Source of the DNA: Peribacillus simplex
GTDB lineage: Bacteria > Bacillota > Bacilli > Bacillales > DSM-1321
Direction of reading: 5' to 3'
NCBI RefSeq assembly: GCF_900156045.1
Contig: NZ_FTMX01000006.1
Location: forward strand, 310,001 to 374,000
DNA length: 64,000 nt
Under the pieces are notes generated by a model. The model saw only the letters and a list, made by a program, of their open reading frames with translations, made no database searches and had not been told where the DNA came from. The position numbers and the translations under genes are program-made. This document shows positions 26,930 to 35,961 of this stretch, one piece after another (position 1 is the first letter of the stretch; each line of letters opens with the position of its first letter).

Positions 26930-26944
26930 GCAAGAAGTATGCCA
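26930..26944 (-). promoter_or_regulatory. sigma-54 -24/-12 promoter of the ald-like operon
   Basis: On the minus strand the sequence is TGGCATACTTCTTGC. GG and GC are separated by exactly 10 bp, the sigma-54 hallmark. It lies about 65 bp before the ATG. Upstream is a perfect palindrome ACATTAT-G-ATAATGT (26993-27007) and an ATTTTCC...GGAAAAT dyad (26958-26982 region), possible activator sites. Confidence 0.82.
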
Positions 26945-26992
26945 AGAGATCTCATCATTTTCCGCCGTTTTATGCAGGAAAATAAGAGTTTC

Positions 26993-27007
26993 ACATTATG
27001 ATAATGT
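26993..27007. promoter_or_regulatory. palindrome, candidate activator binding site
   Basis: Perfect 7-bp arms around one base, located about 50-60 bp upstream of the -24 element of the ald-like operon, where a sigma-54 activator would bind. The Fis-type activator gene ends about 95 bp away. Confidence 0.5.
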
Positions 27008-27099
27008 CGATTTCAGATAGTGAAAATGATTAAATTGTTAATATTTAAGCAATGGATGTTATATTTTGGGCACTTTCTACATCGTTTATTTATCCATTG

Positions 27100-28509
27100 T
27101 TAGCTTTTGGGCACTATTTCGTACAATCTGATCTTATTTTGCAAAGTCTGTCTAGGGATTTCGAGTAATTTAGCTGCTTGAGATACGTTGTTTTTTGTTT
27201 GATGGATTGCTTTTTCGATCATGATCTTTTCTAATCTGGCAACAGCATCTTTTAATGGTTCAATCTGATACTCTTCCTCACTATGTCTAATGAAATTTTT
27301 CACACGCTCTTCAATATCTTTCATTTGAAGTGTATCTTCCCATTCATCCATTTGATTGATCGCAAATTCAACAATATGTTCCAATTCCCTTACATTCCCT
27401 GGCCAGTTGTACCTTAAGAGAAAGTCATATACTTCTTTGGATACGTTGGTAATGTTCTTGTGCAGCAGCACATTATATTTAGAGATGAAAAAATCCAATA
27501 AAGGCTTGATATCATTTTTCCGTTCACGTAATGGCGGAATATTGAGCGTCATTACACATAATCTGTAATATAAATCAAGCCGCATATCTTTATCCTTTAC
27601 ACAATCTTCAGGCCGTTTATTGGACGCCGTGATTATACGCACATCAACTTTTCTAATATTTCTATCTCCTAATCTTCGAATATATCCGTCCTGCAGTACT
27701 CTTAATAACTTGGATTGGAGATGAATGGGCATCGAGTTGATCTCATCCAGGAATATGGTTCCTCCTTCCGCTATTTCAAATAAACCTGGATTATTTTCTG
27801 CTCCTGTAAAACTTCCTTTTATTGTACCGAACAGAATACTTTCAATTAAGGCTTCCGGAATGGCTGCGCAGTTTTGCGCAATGAAAGGCTTTTCTGCACG
27901 AGTGCTGGCATTATGCAGTGATTGGGCAAATAATTCTTTTCCTGTTCCTGTTTCACCATATATAAAGACGGGTGAGCTTCCTTTAGCGATTTTTTCGGTT
28001 AAACGCTTTAAATTCTTCATTTCCTCGTTATCGGTAATAATATCTTTTAGTGTATATTTGGCCCGTTCCGGCCGAATATTTTCCAGTAATCGTTTATCGC
28101 CTTTAAACATATCTGAATTGATCTCGATTACATTATTAGGAATGGAATCTTCTTTACTTCTTTCTTTCGACAATTCAATTGCTCCAATAATTTTCCCATG
28201 GGCCCTGATTGGTAAAGAGATATTTGTGGTTTCAATTTTCCGTCCCATGAAATCTACAATTTCTTGCTTGCCTTTAAATATAGGGCGACCTGTTTTCAGG
28301 GCATTTAATAACGTGCTCGATTTTTCATTCAACGTAGGAAATACAGAAAATAAGCTTTCTCCTAATATTTCCTCCCGTTCGAGAGTTTCAGAGTGAAATC
28401 GCGGATTAAATTTGATTGTAAATAAGATTGTCCCTTTATTATCGATAATGGTGATGCCATCAATGTATTTCAGTTGATTCAGAACCTCATAATTTTCCAA
28501 TCTGTTCAT
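27100..28509 (-). CDS. sigma-54 dependent transcriptional activator (PAS-AAA-Fis)
   Basis: A 469-residue RocR-like enhancer-binding protein. Residues 10-115 form a PAS sensor (IDGITIIDNKGTILF), 150-390 the AAA+ domain with Walker A GETGTGKE (185-192), the sigma-54 contact loop GSFTGA (232-237, GAFTGA variant), Walker B TIFLDEIN and arginine finger DLYYRL. The C-terminal Fis helix-turn-helix is SQAAKLLEIPRQTLQNKI. Start ATG 28509 has GGAGGAG 6 nt upstream. The ald-like operon with a sigma-54 promoter lies immediately downstream and is its obvious target. Confidence 0.93.
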   Translation of the reverse strand: MNRLENYEVLNQLKYIDGITIIDNKGTILFTIKFNPRFHSETLEREEILGESLFSVFPTLNEKSSTLLNALKTGRPIFKGKQEIVDFMGRKIETTNISLPIRAHGKIIGAIELSKERSKEDSIPNNVIEINSDMFKGDKRLLENIRPERAKYTLKDIITDNEEMKNLKRLTEKIAKGSSPVFIYGETGTGKELFAQSLHNASTRAEKPFIAQNCAAIPEALIESILFGTIKGSFTGAENNPGLFEIAEGGTIFLDEINSMPIHLQSKLLRVLQDGYIRRLGDRNIRKVDVRIITASNKRPEDCVKDKDMRLDLYYRLCVMTLNIPPLRERKNDIKPLLDFFISKYNVLLHKNITNVSKEVYDFLLRYNWPGNVRELEHIVEFAINQMDEWEDTLQMKDIEERVKNFIRHSEEEYQIEPLKDAVARLEKIMIEKAIHQTKNNVSQAAKLLEIPRQTLQNKIRLYEIVPKS

Positions 28510-28676
28510 TGTTTTCTCCTCCATGATTTTGTAGTTGTCTAGTATTTTAGGTGATTTAATTCTTCTTTGGCAGCCCTTCTTTTATGGTTCTATAGAAACA
28601 GGTTAGTTCACATAAGATAAGATATAATTTGGATTAATATACAAAATTTTAATGAAAATAGAAAGGAAGCATGAAT

Positions 28677-29117
28677 ATGACAGAAATGCTGCCACTGACA
28701 TCGGAGAATTTGGAGCTATGTATCGAGCTCTACATGAACGTTTTTAATCGTGAACCATGGAATGAAAGTTGGACATATGAAACGGCTAAAGAGAGACTTT
28801 CCGATTTATTGCATACGCCTAAATTTCTTGGCTTTTTATTTCATATTGATCACGATCCAGTTGGTTTCATTGCTGGAAATAGTAAGGTGTCTTATCAAGG
28901 TTTAACGTATTATTTGGCAGAACTTTGTGTGAATAATGAAATGCAAGGTAAAGGGCATGGCTCAAATATGCTTCAATCTTTAGAAGATGAACTGCAGAAA
29001 AGAGAGATTAAAAGTTTATATTTATTAACTGCTAATGACGGTCTTGCAGAAGCATTTTATCTGAAAAATGATTATGTTGTAAATGAAGATCGGGTGGTTA
29101 TGAAGAAAAATTTATAA
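28677..29117 (+). CDS. GNAT family N-acetyltransferase
   Basis: A 146-residue protein with the GNAT core LAELCVNNEMQGKGHGSNMLQSLE (Q-G-K-G-H-G cofactor loop) and C-terminal LTANDGLAEAFYLKNDYV. The N-terminus LELCIELYMNVFNREPWNESWT resembles aminoglycoside-type acetyltransferases, but the acceptor is not known. ATG 28677 has AAAGGA 9 nt upstream; the ATG at 28671 is too close. Confidence 0.82.
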   Translation: MTEMLPLTSENLELCIELYMNVFNREPWNESWTYETAKERLSDLLHTPKFLGFLFHIDHDPVGFIAGNSKVSYQGLTYYLAELCVNNEMQGKGHGSNMLQSLEDELQKREIKSLYLLTANDGLAEAFYLKNDYVVNEDRVVMKKNL

Positions 29118-29163
29118 TTATATGAATTTTACTGTTTTGAAAAATGGTCAAGGGGTGATGGAA

Positions 29164-29694
29164 TTGTCGAAATCTGTAAAGTTGTATCAATTAAGCCGAA
29201 AAATACATAAATGGACTGGATTGATTTTATCCATTTTTTTTATGTTCATCGCAGTCACAGGCCTCGTGCTTGTTTATATGTTACCACTCGGAGTGGCTGA
29301 TGAGTTAAGGACGGGGAAAGAGGCGGGTCCAGATCAAGCGATACCTATGGAGAAGGTCGTGTCCATTGCCACGTCTCAGGATCTTCCAGGTGCGGACTCG
29401 GTTGAAGATATATTTAGAATAGAATATAGACCAAGTGCAAATGTTTACCAGGTTCGCTTTAATAACGGTCAAGGTGTTCAATTAGATGTGAGTACGGGAA
29501 AAGTGTTATCCACAAATCCGGATTACTCGACGTTCCTCATCACTTTGCATGATGGATCCTTCTTTGGCGATTGGTATAGATACAGTATCCTCACAATGAC
29601 CGGTTTATCCCTAATCCTGCTGTCATTTTCAGGGTATTACATGTTTGGCTATCCTCTTTATAAGCGTCTAATGGCGAAAAAAAAGCAATCCTAA
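29164..29694 (+). CDS. PepSY domain membrane protein
   Basis: About 176 residues: a basic N-terminus (YQLSRKIHKWTG), a membrane helix (LILSIFFMFIAVTGLVLVYM), an extracytoplasmic PepSY-type region (about 50-130, VYQVRFNNGQGVQLDVSTGKV) and a second helix (LTMTGLSLILLSFSGYYMFG). The family resembles iron-uptake or sensor-inhibitor PepSY membrane proteins. Start uncertain: TTG 29164 is spaced 6 nt from AGGGGTG; ATG 29158 abuts that site, and ATG 29122 has none. Confidence 0.7.
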   Translation: MSKSVKLYQLSRKIHKWTGLILSIFFMFIAVTGLVLVYMLPLGVADELRTGKEAGPDQAIPMEKVVSIATSQDLPGADSVEDIFRIEYRPSANVYQVRFNNGQGVQLDVSTGKVLSTNPDYSTFLITLHDGSFFGDWYRYSILTMTGLSLILLSFSGYYMFGYPLYKRLMAKKKQS

Positions 29695-29708
29695 TATGAG
29701 GTGTTAGA

Positions 29709-30131
29709 GTGTCTATAAAAGGTTTGAATCATTTTTTATTTTCAGTTACTAATTTAGAGAGATCCATTGAGTTTTATCAAAATGTTTTTGATGCAAAATT
29801 GTTAGTCAAGGGGAGAAACACTGCCTATTTTGATTTGAATGGAATGTGGCTTGCCCTGAATGCAGAAAAGGATATTCCCCGTAATGAAATAAGCCAATCA
29901 TACACACATATAGCATTTTCCATAGAAGAAACTGACTTTATGCACATGTACGAGAAACTAAAGGAATTGAATGTAAACATCTTGTCAGGACGTCCAAGAG
30001 ATGAGAAAGATAAGAAGTCCATTTATTTCACTGATCCAGATGGCCATAAGTTCGAGTTTCATACAGGTTCTTTACAAGATAGAATAGATTACTACAAACA
30101 AGAAAAAGCACATATGGAGTTTTTCGACTGA
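29709..30131 (+). CDS. fosB: FosB-type metallothiol transferase (fosfomycin resistance)
   Basis: A 140-residue VOC-fold protein that would add bacillithiol or cysteine to fosfomycin in the cytosol with a divalent metal. The three metal ligands are in place: His8 (GLNHFLFSV), His67 (SQSYTHIAF) and Glu116 (HKFEFHTG). The segments AYFDLNGMWLALN, IPRNEI and SIYFTDPDGHKFEFH are diagnostic of FosB. It starts with GTG, with GAGGTG upstream, 14 bp after the PepSY gene, so it may be co-transcribed. Confidence 0.9.
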   Translation: MSIKGLNHFLFSVTNLERSIEFYQNVFDAKLLVKGRNTAYFDLNGMWLALNAEKDIPRNEISQSYTHIAFSIEETDFMHMYEKLKELNVNILSGRPRDEKDKKSIYFTDPDGHKFEFHTGSLQDRIDYYKQEKAHMEFFD

Positions 30132-30167
30132 TAAATAAGCCATTTTTACATGAAAAGGGGAATGTTC

Positions 30168-30860
30168 ATGAAAACTATTGGCCTCATTGGCGGCATGAGC
30201 TGGGAATCGTCGCTGGAATATTATCGAACCATTAACGAAGAAGTAAAAGCCAAATTGGGAGGTTTGCATTCAGCCAAGTGCATTTTATATAGCGTGGATT
30301 TTGAAGAGATCGAACGCTATCAAGCTGAAGGGGATTGGGATAGTTCCGGAAAATTATTAGGGGAAGCAGCCCTGTCTTTGGAAAAGGCAGGTGCCGAAAT
30401 GATTCTAATCTGTACAAATACGATGCATAAAGTGGTCGGATATATTGAAGGAAAAGTCAGTTTACCGATTTTACACATTGCTGATTCAACCGCAAAACAA
30501 ATTCAAAAGTCCAAAATCAGCACGGTCGGTTTACTTGGCACTAAATATACGATGGAGCAAGACTTTTATAAAACACGAATTGAGTCTAATGGTATCAAGG
30601 TTCTGATACCAAATGCCGAGGATAGAAAAGTGATCAATCAAGTCATTTATGAAGAATTATGTTTAGGGGAAATCAAGCAATCATCAAGAGATCATTACAA
30701 AAAGGTCATCAAGGGATTAGTGGATGATGGAGCGGAAGGAATAATATTAGGCTGCACCGAAATTGGATTACTAATAAAACCAGAGGACTCAGAAGTGCCA
30801 TTATTTGATACGGCCGCAATCCATGCCATTGATGCTGTTAATATGGCATTGGAAAAATGA
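30168..30860 (+). CDS. aspartate/glutamate racemase family protein
   Basis: A 230-residue PLP-independent racemase with catalytic Cys82 (ICTNTMH) and Cys196 (LGCTEIGLL) and N-terminus GLIGGMSWESS, typical of aspartate racemases of the YgeA/RacX type. AAAAGGGG lies 7-8 nt before ATG 30168; in-frame ATGs at 30150 and 30162 are less well placed. It follows fosB on the same strand with 36 bp between. A CTAAC element terminates it. This is the second family member in the window (the other is at 5551). Confidence 0.88.
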   Translation: MKTIGLIGGMSWESSLEYYRTINEEVKAKLGGLHSAKCILYSVDFEEIERYQAEGDWDSSGKLLGEAALSLEKAGAEMILICTNTMHKVVGYIEGKVSLPILHIADSTAKQIQKSKISTVGLLGTKYTMEQDFYKTRIESNGIKVLIPNAEDRKVINQVIYEELCLGEIKQSSRDHYKKVIKGLVDDGAEGIILGCTEIGLLIKPEDSEVPLFDTAAIHAIDAVNMALEK

Positions 30861-30870
30861 ATGGTTTGGA

Positions 30871-30942
30871 CACTGTGCTTCAATAAGAAAGGTTGCTGCG
30901 GCAGCCTTTTTTTTGTGGAATAAAAGCGGCAGATTAGTTCAG
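30871..30942 (+). repeat. CTAAC element copy
   Basis: TGTGCTTCAATAAG start, hairpin GGTTGCTGCGGCAGCC with eight Ts, end AATAAAAGCGGCAGATTAGTT. It starts 10 bp after the racemase stop. Confidence 0.65.
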
Positions 30943-31029
30943 AGCAATTTTTAATATGTAACCAAATAAATGGAATTATGTGTTAAAGTTTCACTAATAG
31001 GACTGGGGATTCTGTAAAGGGAGAGAAAG

Positions 31030-31323
31030 ATGAGAAATCTAATATATATATTTATTACTAGTTTGATTTGGATCTTATCAGGAACTTTTTTGTTCATCCA
31101 TGGTAGGGGGATGTTGAATGTAAGTCCTTGGGGGATGAACAATTTTGTTAATATAACGATACAACTAGCAATTATTCTATTACCGGTTATGGGGCTATTT
31201 TTGTCCGTTCTTATTAAGAAAAGATTCATAAAGTACGTAATGATTTTAGGATGCTTAATAAACATTTATTATCTCTCCATTCCATTTTTCCTCGCTTGGT
31301 TACATTACTTTAAGTTCATTTAA
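31030..31323 (+). CDS. small membrane protein (uncharacterised)
   Basis: A 97-residue protein with three predicted membrane helices: LIYIFITSLIWILSGTFLFI, ITIQLAIILLPVMGLFLSVL and YVMILGCLINIYYLSIPFFL. GGGAGAG precedes the ATG. No family recognised; no operon partner. Confidence 0.55.
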   Translation: MRNLIYIFITSLIWILSGTFLFIHGRGMLNVSPWGMNNFVNITIQLAIILLPVMGLFLSVLIKKRFIKYVMILGCLINIYYLSIPFFLAWLHYFKFI

Positions 31324-31665
31324 TAAGGAAGATTGCTCTTTTTCTTATGAAACTAATAAAAATAATGCCTAAAACGACTATCATCTGTACATAAGTAAAA
31401 AAAGGGGAAAGTGGCTGTTATAGATGTATAAAATCATATCTTAAAGATAGAATGGTATAGATTAACGATTAAATAAACTGAAAGAATAATTATTTGAGAT
31501 GAATTAAAAATTCTTGTTTAGAGACCATAACTGAAGGTTTCAATGAGCTTTCATTTTAAGATGTGAACTCATTGGCTAAAAAAAACATTGAACTACTAAG
31601 TGAAATGTTTGAATAGTCAGAAAACTTTTAGTATAATAGAAAAAAGGTTAAGGAGTTGGTTTCCT
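31324..31665. other. intergenic region before the IDEAL gene
   Basis: A degenerate CTAAC-like piece lies at about 31322-31355 (AAGGAAGATTGC, CTTTTTCTTATGAAACTAA). A TATAAT at 31632-31637 is the probable -10 of the IDEAL-domain gene. Nothing else is evident. Confidence 0.45.
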
Positions 31666-31863
31666 ATGGATAGGAATTTGGTTAATACACCACAACAACC
31701 TGAAGTAAACGTCATGGATTCTGAATTTGCTGAAATGGTCTTAAACAAAGCCCTTCGTAATTTCAGAAAAGAGCAAATCCGAAAAGAAATTGACCAGTCA
31801 TTACAGGACAAAAACAAAGAAGAATTCCTACGATTAACTGAGGAATTAAAAAACATTTCTTAA
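31666..31863 (+). CDS. IDEAL domain protein
   Basis: A 65-residue protein whose C-terminal half, RKEQIRKEIDQSLQDKNKEE followed by FLRLTEEL, fits the IDEAL domain found in ComK-like regulators and small Bacillus proteins such as YpiB relatives. The ATG at 31666 has TAAGGAG 10 nt upstream; the frame is open earlier (31600) but without a start signal. Function of stand-alone IDEAL proteins is unknown; protein binding is likely. Confidence 0.75.
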   Translation: MDRNLVNTPQQPEVNVMDSEFAEMVLNKALRNFRKEQIRKEIDQSLQDKNKEEFLRLTEELKNIS

Positions 31864-31933
31864 AACGTTGTATTATATATCGAGATGATTTGGAAATGAA
31901 CTTAACATAATCGTAATTTAAAGAAGTACGCCA

Positions 31934-31968
31934 AAACGCCAATCCCATATCTATTAGGATTGGCGTTT
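31934..31968. terminator. terminator after the IDEAL gene
   Basis: Perfect 12-bp stem AAACGCCAATCC (31934-31945) and GGATTGGCGTTT (31957-31968), then ATTTGATTTTT. Confidence 0.78.
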
Positions 31969-32159
31969 ATTTGATTTTTATCGATTAAGCACAATATTAA
32001 ACATCGTTGATTTATCACCATTTTGGGCTTCTGAAGAAGCCTAGCTGCTGTATAAACTGGGGTTTTATGCAATCTCTTCTTTCACTAAAGTGCCCGATTA
32101 CGGAATAAGGATAACATATTTCTTTGACTACCTATTTTACATAATGTGATGTTTTAGGT

Positions 32160-32187
32160 AAGGATCTTCAATCGAAGATCCTTTTAT
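32160..32187. terminator. terminator-like hairpin
   Basis: Perfect 10-bp stem AAGGATCTTC / GAAGATCCTT with a 4-base loop and TTTT tail. It would end the lost gene at about 32040-32155. Confidence 0.7.
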
Positions 32188-32339
32188 GTTCGTTATTGAA
32201 TTAATGCACTCGTTCGTCACTCACTACAATAAACTTAAGTAAATATTTCCCATAAATCTGATTATTGCATGTATAATGAAGATAGAAAATTCACCATTGT
32301 TTTGTCAGCAATACTGTTGAATATGAAGGAGTGGGAATA

Positions 32340-32792
32340 TTGGAAAGGAAAAAAATCTTCTATTGGATCATCCCGATTCTGTTAATTGTCTTTATAGGTA
32401 ATGCTGTGTACGCTGCAGAACAACAAGAAACTAAAGAGAAACAATCTTCTGCATTAAAGGGGCAATTCTACCTTGAAGACGTAGTGAAAATTTATGTACC
32501 ATCTACATATAATGTTGATCAACCCATTGATAATACTCCATATGTTAACAAGTCGTTGGAGGAATTCTCAAAAATGTTTGGAGGAGCAACAGCCATCGAT
32601 GGGACAGGATCATGGCTATCTGATGATAATCAGCTGATTAAAGAGAAAGTAACGATTGTCTATAGCTATGCAGAAGATTTGGACAAGAAAAAAATTAATA
32701 AAGTAGTTACCTATGCTAAATCTCTAAAGGAAGAGATGAAACAATCATCAGTGTCTCTTGAAGTGAATGGGAAGATGTACTTTATTGAATAA
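32340..32792 (+). CDS. secreted DUF3574-like protein
   Basis: A 150-residue protein with a signal peptide (RKKIFYWIIPILLIVFIG, cleavage near VYAAE) and a mature domain containing YLEDVVKIYVPSTYNVDQPI, FSKMFGGATAIDG, TIVYSYAEDLD and VSLEVNGKMYFIE. The F-G-G-A-T centre fits the DUF3574 pattern. It acts outside the membrane; role unknown. I start at TTG 32340, 8 nt after AAGGAG; GTG 32331 overlaps that site. Confidence 0.65.
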   Translation: MERKKIFYWIIPILLIVFIGNAVYAAEQQETKEKQSSALKGQFYLEDVVKIYVPSTYNVDQPIDNTPYVNKSLEEFSKMFGGATAIDGTGSWLSDDNQLIKEKVTIVYSYAEDLDKKKINKVVTYAKSLKEEMKQSSVSLEVNGKMYFIE

Positions 32793-32802
32793 ATGATGTA
32801 AA

Positions 32803-32829
32803 AAGCCTGGAGATAAAATCTCTAGGCTT
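32803..32829 (+). terminator. terminator of the secreted protein gene
   Basis: Stem AAGCCTGGAGAT / ATCTCTAGGCTT with one G-T pair and a short A loop, followed by CTTTTCTTT. Confidence 0.78.
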
Positions 32830-32989
32830 CTTTTCTTTACTTCCTGCATGCCCAGCAAGCCGTTAATTGTTAGTTGGCGAAAGTCCAACCCAGGTAAGTG
32901 CCAAGACGCACGGTTATAAAACCAACTTTGTTATGTTAATGTTTTTGTAATATATTGGAAATTTAACTCAGCACCAATACAAATTCTTT

Positions 32990-33130
32990 TTTTCTCTATT
33001 ATGAATATAAAATCATCCAATCGATTCCCGGTATAGGAGAAAAAATCGCAGCCACGATTATCTCTGAGATTGGTGAAATGCCTTTTTGCATATGTGTTAT
33101 GAAGCAAAAGTTGACAAAGGATGTCTTTTT
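32990..33130 (+). pseudogene. IS110-family transposase remnant
   Basis: Plus-strand translation gives IIQSIPGIGEKIAATIISEI followed by GEM, the helix-hairpin-helix segment typical of the C-terminal half of IS110/IS116 transposases. The frame then runs into unrelated residues and a stop. No intact ORF or ends remain. The remainder of 32830-33244 has no supported gene. Confidence 0.6.
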
Positions 33131-33244
33131 GCAATGGGAAAAGAGGCGTTAATATGTCCCACATTCTTTAACAAATTGACCACAAAACATATTCAAGAGA
33201 TTCATGAAACCGCTTACGTTAAATCATTTGGCTATCAAAAAATA

Positions 33245-34597
33245 TTACTTAATTTGATCCTCGGTTATCCCGCCAAAGTCAATTTTGGGTACTTCCTTTT
33301 CGGATTTTTTACTTACAAAAAGGTAAATCGCCCCAAGTAATCCCCAAGCAAGTCCTAGCATAATAGCACTTAATTTAAGATTTATCCATAAAAAAACCAA
33401 AAGTGTTGTACCAATAAACGGTGAAACGAGATAAGTAACTGTTGATTTGAGATTACGCATTTTTTTACGTATAAAATAGTGTGAAAATACAGAAATATTA
33501 ACAAATGTAAAGGCGGTTAACGCGCCGAAAGTGATAAAGGAAGTTGCAGTGGCTAAATTCAGAAAAATAGCGGTGAGTGCAACAATTCCAATTAGTATGA
33601 TGTTTATTATGGGGGTCCCAAAGCGCGGATGAACATAGCTGAAAATTTTCCTCGGTATTACGTTGTCTTTCCCCATTGCATACAACAGTCGAGATGCACT
33701 AATCTGAGAGACGATACCGGATGCAATAGTTGAAGTTAGTGAAGCTGCAAAGAGAATCGACTGAAAAAGGATTCCTCCCATATGAAAAGCCATCTCCGAC
33801 GAAGTCCCTTCTATATTTCTAATATCCGGAAACAATGGTAGTAATGATTGAGCAAAGTAGGAAGCAGTGATAAAAAGGATTCCTCCGATCATTACAATCA
33901 AAAATATCGCTCGAGAAATTGTTTTTTTAGGGTCATTTGTTTCTTCAGCAAGTGTTGTAACAGAATCAAACCCAAGAAAGGAAAAACAGAGTATGGCTGC
34001 GCCATTTAACAGCGAAGACATTTCCATATTAGCAGTATAGAATGGATGAAGTGAAAATAAGTGACTTGTTCCTTCTACCTGCAAAAGTTCTTTAATAGAC
34101 AAAATAATAAAGACGCACGCGACCAAAGATTGAAATAGCACAAATAATGTATTAATGGAAACTGATATTTTTACGCTAAAAATGTTTACCAAGGTTATTA
34201 TAGCTATGAAGCTAATAATCCATAACCAAGACGGAAAATTAGGAAAAATCGTTGTAGCATAAATGCTACTGATTAATGCGTTAATCATAGGTGTAAAAAT
34301 ATAATCAAGCAAAACCATCCATCCCACCAGAAACCCGGTCGATGGATGAAGTGATTTTCCCGTATACGTATAAGCGGAGCCTGCTGTTGGAAAGGCCACC
34401 ACCATTTTCCTGTAGCTAGATGCTGTAAACAGTATAGCTAACGTGGCAAAAAGATAAGCAGCTGGGACGTGACCATTTGTTTCTTCTGAAACAATACCAA
34501 AAGTATCAAAAACAATCGTCGGCGCCATGTATCCAAGTCCAATAATGACAATATGCCATAAATTGAGTAAACGTTTTAAATCACCATGTTCGTTCAA
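33245..34597 (-). CDS. APC family amino acid/polyamine permease
   Basis: A 450-residue permease with twelve predicted helices and APC motifs: LWHIVIIGLGYMAPTIVFDT, AFPTAGSAYTYTGKSLHP, CFSFLGFDSVTTLAEET and DPKKTISRAI. The sequence resembles putrescine-type importers. The start is TTG with AAAGGAGG upstream. It lies 154 bp downstream of the agmatinase-family gene, with a 13-bp-stem hairpin between, so it probably brings in the guanidino or polyamine substrate of that enzyme. Confidence 0.85.
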   Translation of the reverse strand: MNEHGDLKRLLNLWHIVIIGLGYMAPTIVFDTFGIVSEETNGHVPAAYLFATLAILFTASSYRKMVVAFPTAGSAYTYTGKSLHPSTGFLVGWMVLLDYIFTPMINALISSIYATTIFPNFPSWLWIISFIAIITLVNIFSVKISVSINTLFVLFQSLVACVFIILSIKELLQVEGTSHLFSLHPFYTANMEMSSLLNGAAILCFSFLGFDSVTTLAEETNDPKKTISRAIFLIVMIGGILFITASYFAQSLLPLFPDIRNIEGTSSEMAFHMGGILFQSILFAASLTSTIASGIVSQISASRLLYAMGKDNVIPRKIFSYVHPRFGTPIINIILIGIVALTAIFLNLATATSFITFGALTAFTFVNISVFSHYFIRKKMRNLKSTVTYLVSPFIGTTLLVFLWINLKLSAIMLGLAWGLLGAIYLFVSKKSEKEVPKIDFGGITEDQIK

Positions 34598-34620
34598 TTT
34601 ATATTCCTCCTTTACTCTTG

Positions 34621-34653
34621 AAAGAAGCAGCTGGAATAAACAGCTGCTTCTTT
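34621..34653. terminator. intercistronic hairpin between agmatinase and permease genes
   Basis: Perfect 13-bp stem AAAGAAGCAGCTG / CAGCTGCTTCTTT around GAATAAA. In the transcribed (minus) direction only three Us and then CAAGAG follow, so it may attenuate or process rather than fully stop the transcript. Confidence 0.65.
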
Positions 34654-34751
34654 ATTTATTAATTATCCAAAGCTTCACGCACATTTTTTACATTCAGAGA
34701 TACTGCCAATAAGATGCAAATTTATCATACTGAATTTTTAGCTTGATAGGT

Positions 34752-35693
34752 TTACGACAGGATCTCTACTTGGTCATTTTCTTGTTTAATTTTTAAAGCT
34801 ACAAGACTTGCAAAGTTGTGGACTAATGTAGCAGCTAAAAGAGCAGTAGTTTGAGTTGGATCAAACGAAGGCAGTACCTCAACCAGATCAAATCCAACAA
34901 AGTTAAAGCCAGTGAGAGAACGGACCATTTTAAGTGTTTCATGACTGCTGAAACCACCAACTTCGGGTGTACCGGTTCCTGGAGCAAAAGCAGGATCAAC
35001 GAAATCGATATCAAAGGTTAGGAAACAAGGAGTATTGCCAATCGTGCCCTTTACTTGTTTAACAACATCATCGATCCCGCGTGAAAACAGCTCATTTTGA
35101 GTAATGACGTTATACCCCAACTCAAGACTGGAGGTTACCTCCCAGCCGCGCATACCAATTTGAAATACTTTATCTGGCTGTACTAGACCTTCTTCATGTG
35201 CACGAATAAAAGGAGAACCGTGCCAGTATTTCTCATCCATATAGGTATCCCAGGTATCTGTATGGGAATCAAAGTGAAGTAAAGCTACAGGTCCATATAC
35301 TTTGGCTGCTGCACGCAGACTTGCTAATGTGATGGAATGGTCGCCGCCTAATCCAATAGGAATGACTCCTTTTTTCATAAGATTTAACATGGCATTTTCC
35401 ATGACCCCATAGCTTCTATGGATATTTTGCGTAATGACAGGTACATCCCCAATATCGATTGCATTTGTGTCTTCAAAAGGAGAAACATCTAGAAGTGCAT
35501 GATAAGAAGATAAACACATAGATGCTTGACGAATGGCTTGCGGGCCAAATCTAGCTCCCACACGGTAGGAGGCTGCTGTATCAAAAGGCATTCCTAAGAT
35601 GGAAAGTTTTGCATTTTTACTTTCGGAAGGCAATCTCATAAAAGAGCCTGAAGTACAAAAATCGGGTTGATAATTTTCAAATGGATTTGACAT
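34752..35693 (-). CDS. agmatinase/ureohydrolase family protein
   Basis: A 313-residue binuclear manganese ureohydrolase. Metal motifs are GGDHSIT, LLHFDSHTDTWD (usually HFDAHxDxxD, here Ser) and LTFDIDFVDPAFAPGTGTPE. It would release urea from agmatine or a related guanidino acid (guanidinobutyrate or -propionate); the N-terminal SGSFMRLP resembles guanidinobutyrase-type enzymes. GGAGG lies 10 nt before the ATG. Co-directional with the APC permease; a dyad at 35906 upstream matches one before the tetR-type gene. Confidence 0.88.
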   Translation of the reverse strand: MSNPFENYQPDFCTSGSFMRLPSESKNAKLSILGMPFDTAASYRVGARFGPQAIRQASMCLSSYHALLDVSPFEDTNAIDIGDVPVITQNIHRSYGVMENAMLNLMKKGVIPIGLGGDHSITLASLRAAAKVYGPVALLHFDSHTDTWDTYMDEKYWHGSPFIRAHEEGLVQPDKVFQIGMRGWEVTSSLELGYNVITQNELFSRGIDDVVKQVKGTIGNTPCFLTFDIDFVDPAFAPGTGTPEVGGFSSHETLKMVRSLTGFNFVGFDLVEVLPSFDPTQTTALLAATLVHNFASLVALKIKQENDQVEILS

Positions 35694-35905
35694 TTTCGAA
35701 AAACCTCCATGATATCTTTGTTAGTTTTAAATACATACTGTATTTTAAATAAAAATCACTGATGCAATTAGATTTGTTAGGGGGAAACCAGCGGTAAAAT
35801 AGCTTGTTCCTCATAACATACGCCTCTCTACTATCTGAAATTTATTATGAAAGCATAGAATCCAGTTAATTGATTCTATACTTGCGAACCCTAATTTTAA
35901 AAAAT

Positions 35906-35924
35906 GGAAACTAATACAGTTTCC
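35906..35924. promoter_or_regulatory. candidate TetR operator upstream of the agmatinase-family gene
   Basis: GGAAACT-N5-AGTTTCC is a perfect 7-bp dyad. The same half-site, GGAAACT/GAAACTAT, occurs at 36552-36579 before the TetR gene, supporting one regulator for both. Confidence 0.6.
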
Positions 35925-35961
35925 GTGGTTTCCGATGGTATAAAGGAAGAATAAAAGATTG

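Larger units (their letters stand above)
31864..32339. other. intergenic with two terminators and a possible gene remnant
   Basis: Hairpins at 31934-31968 and 32160-32187 bracket a stretch (about 32040-32155) whose plus-strand translation includes KLGFYAISSFTKVPDYGIR and ends in a stop. It looks like the C-terminal scrap of a lost gene, family unknown. Confidence 0.4.
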
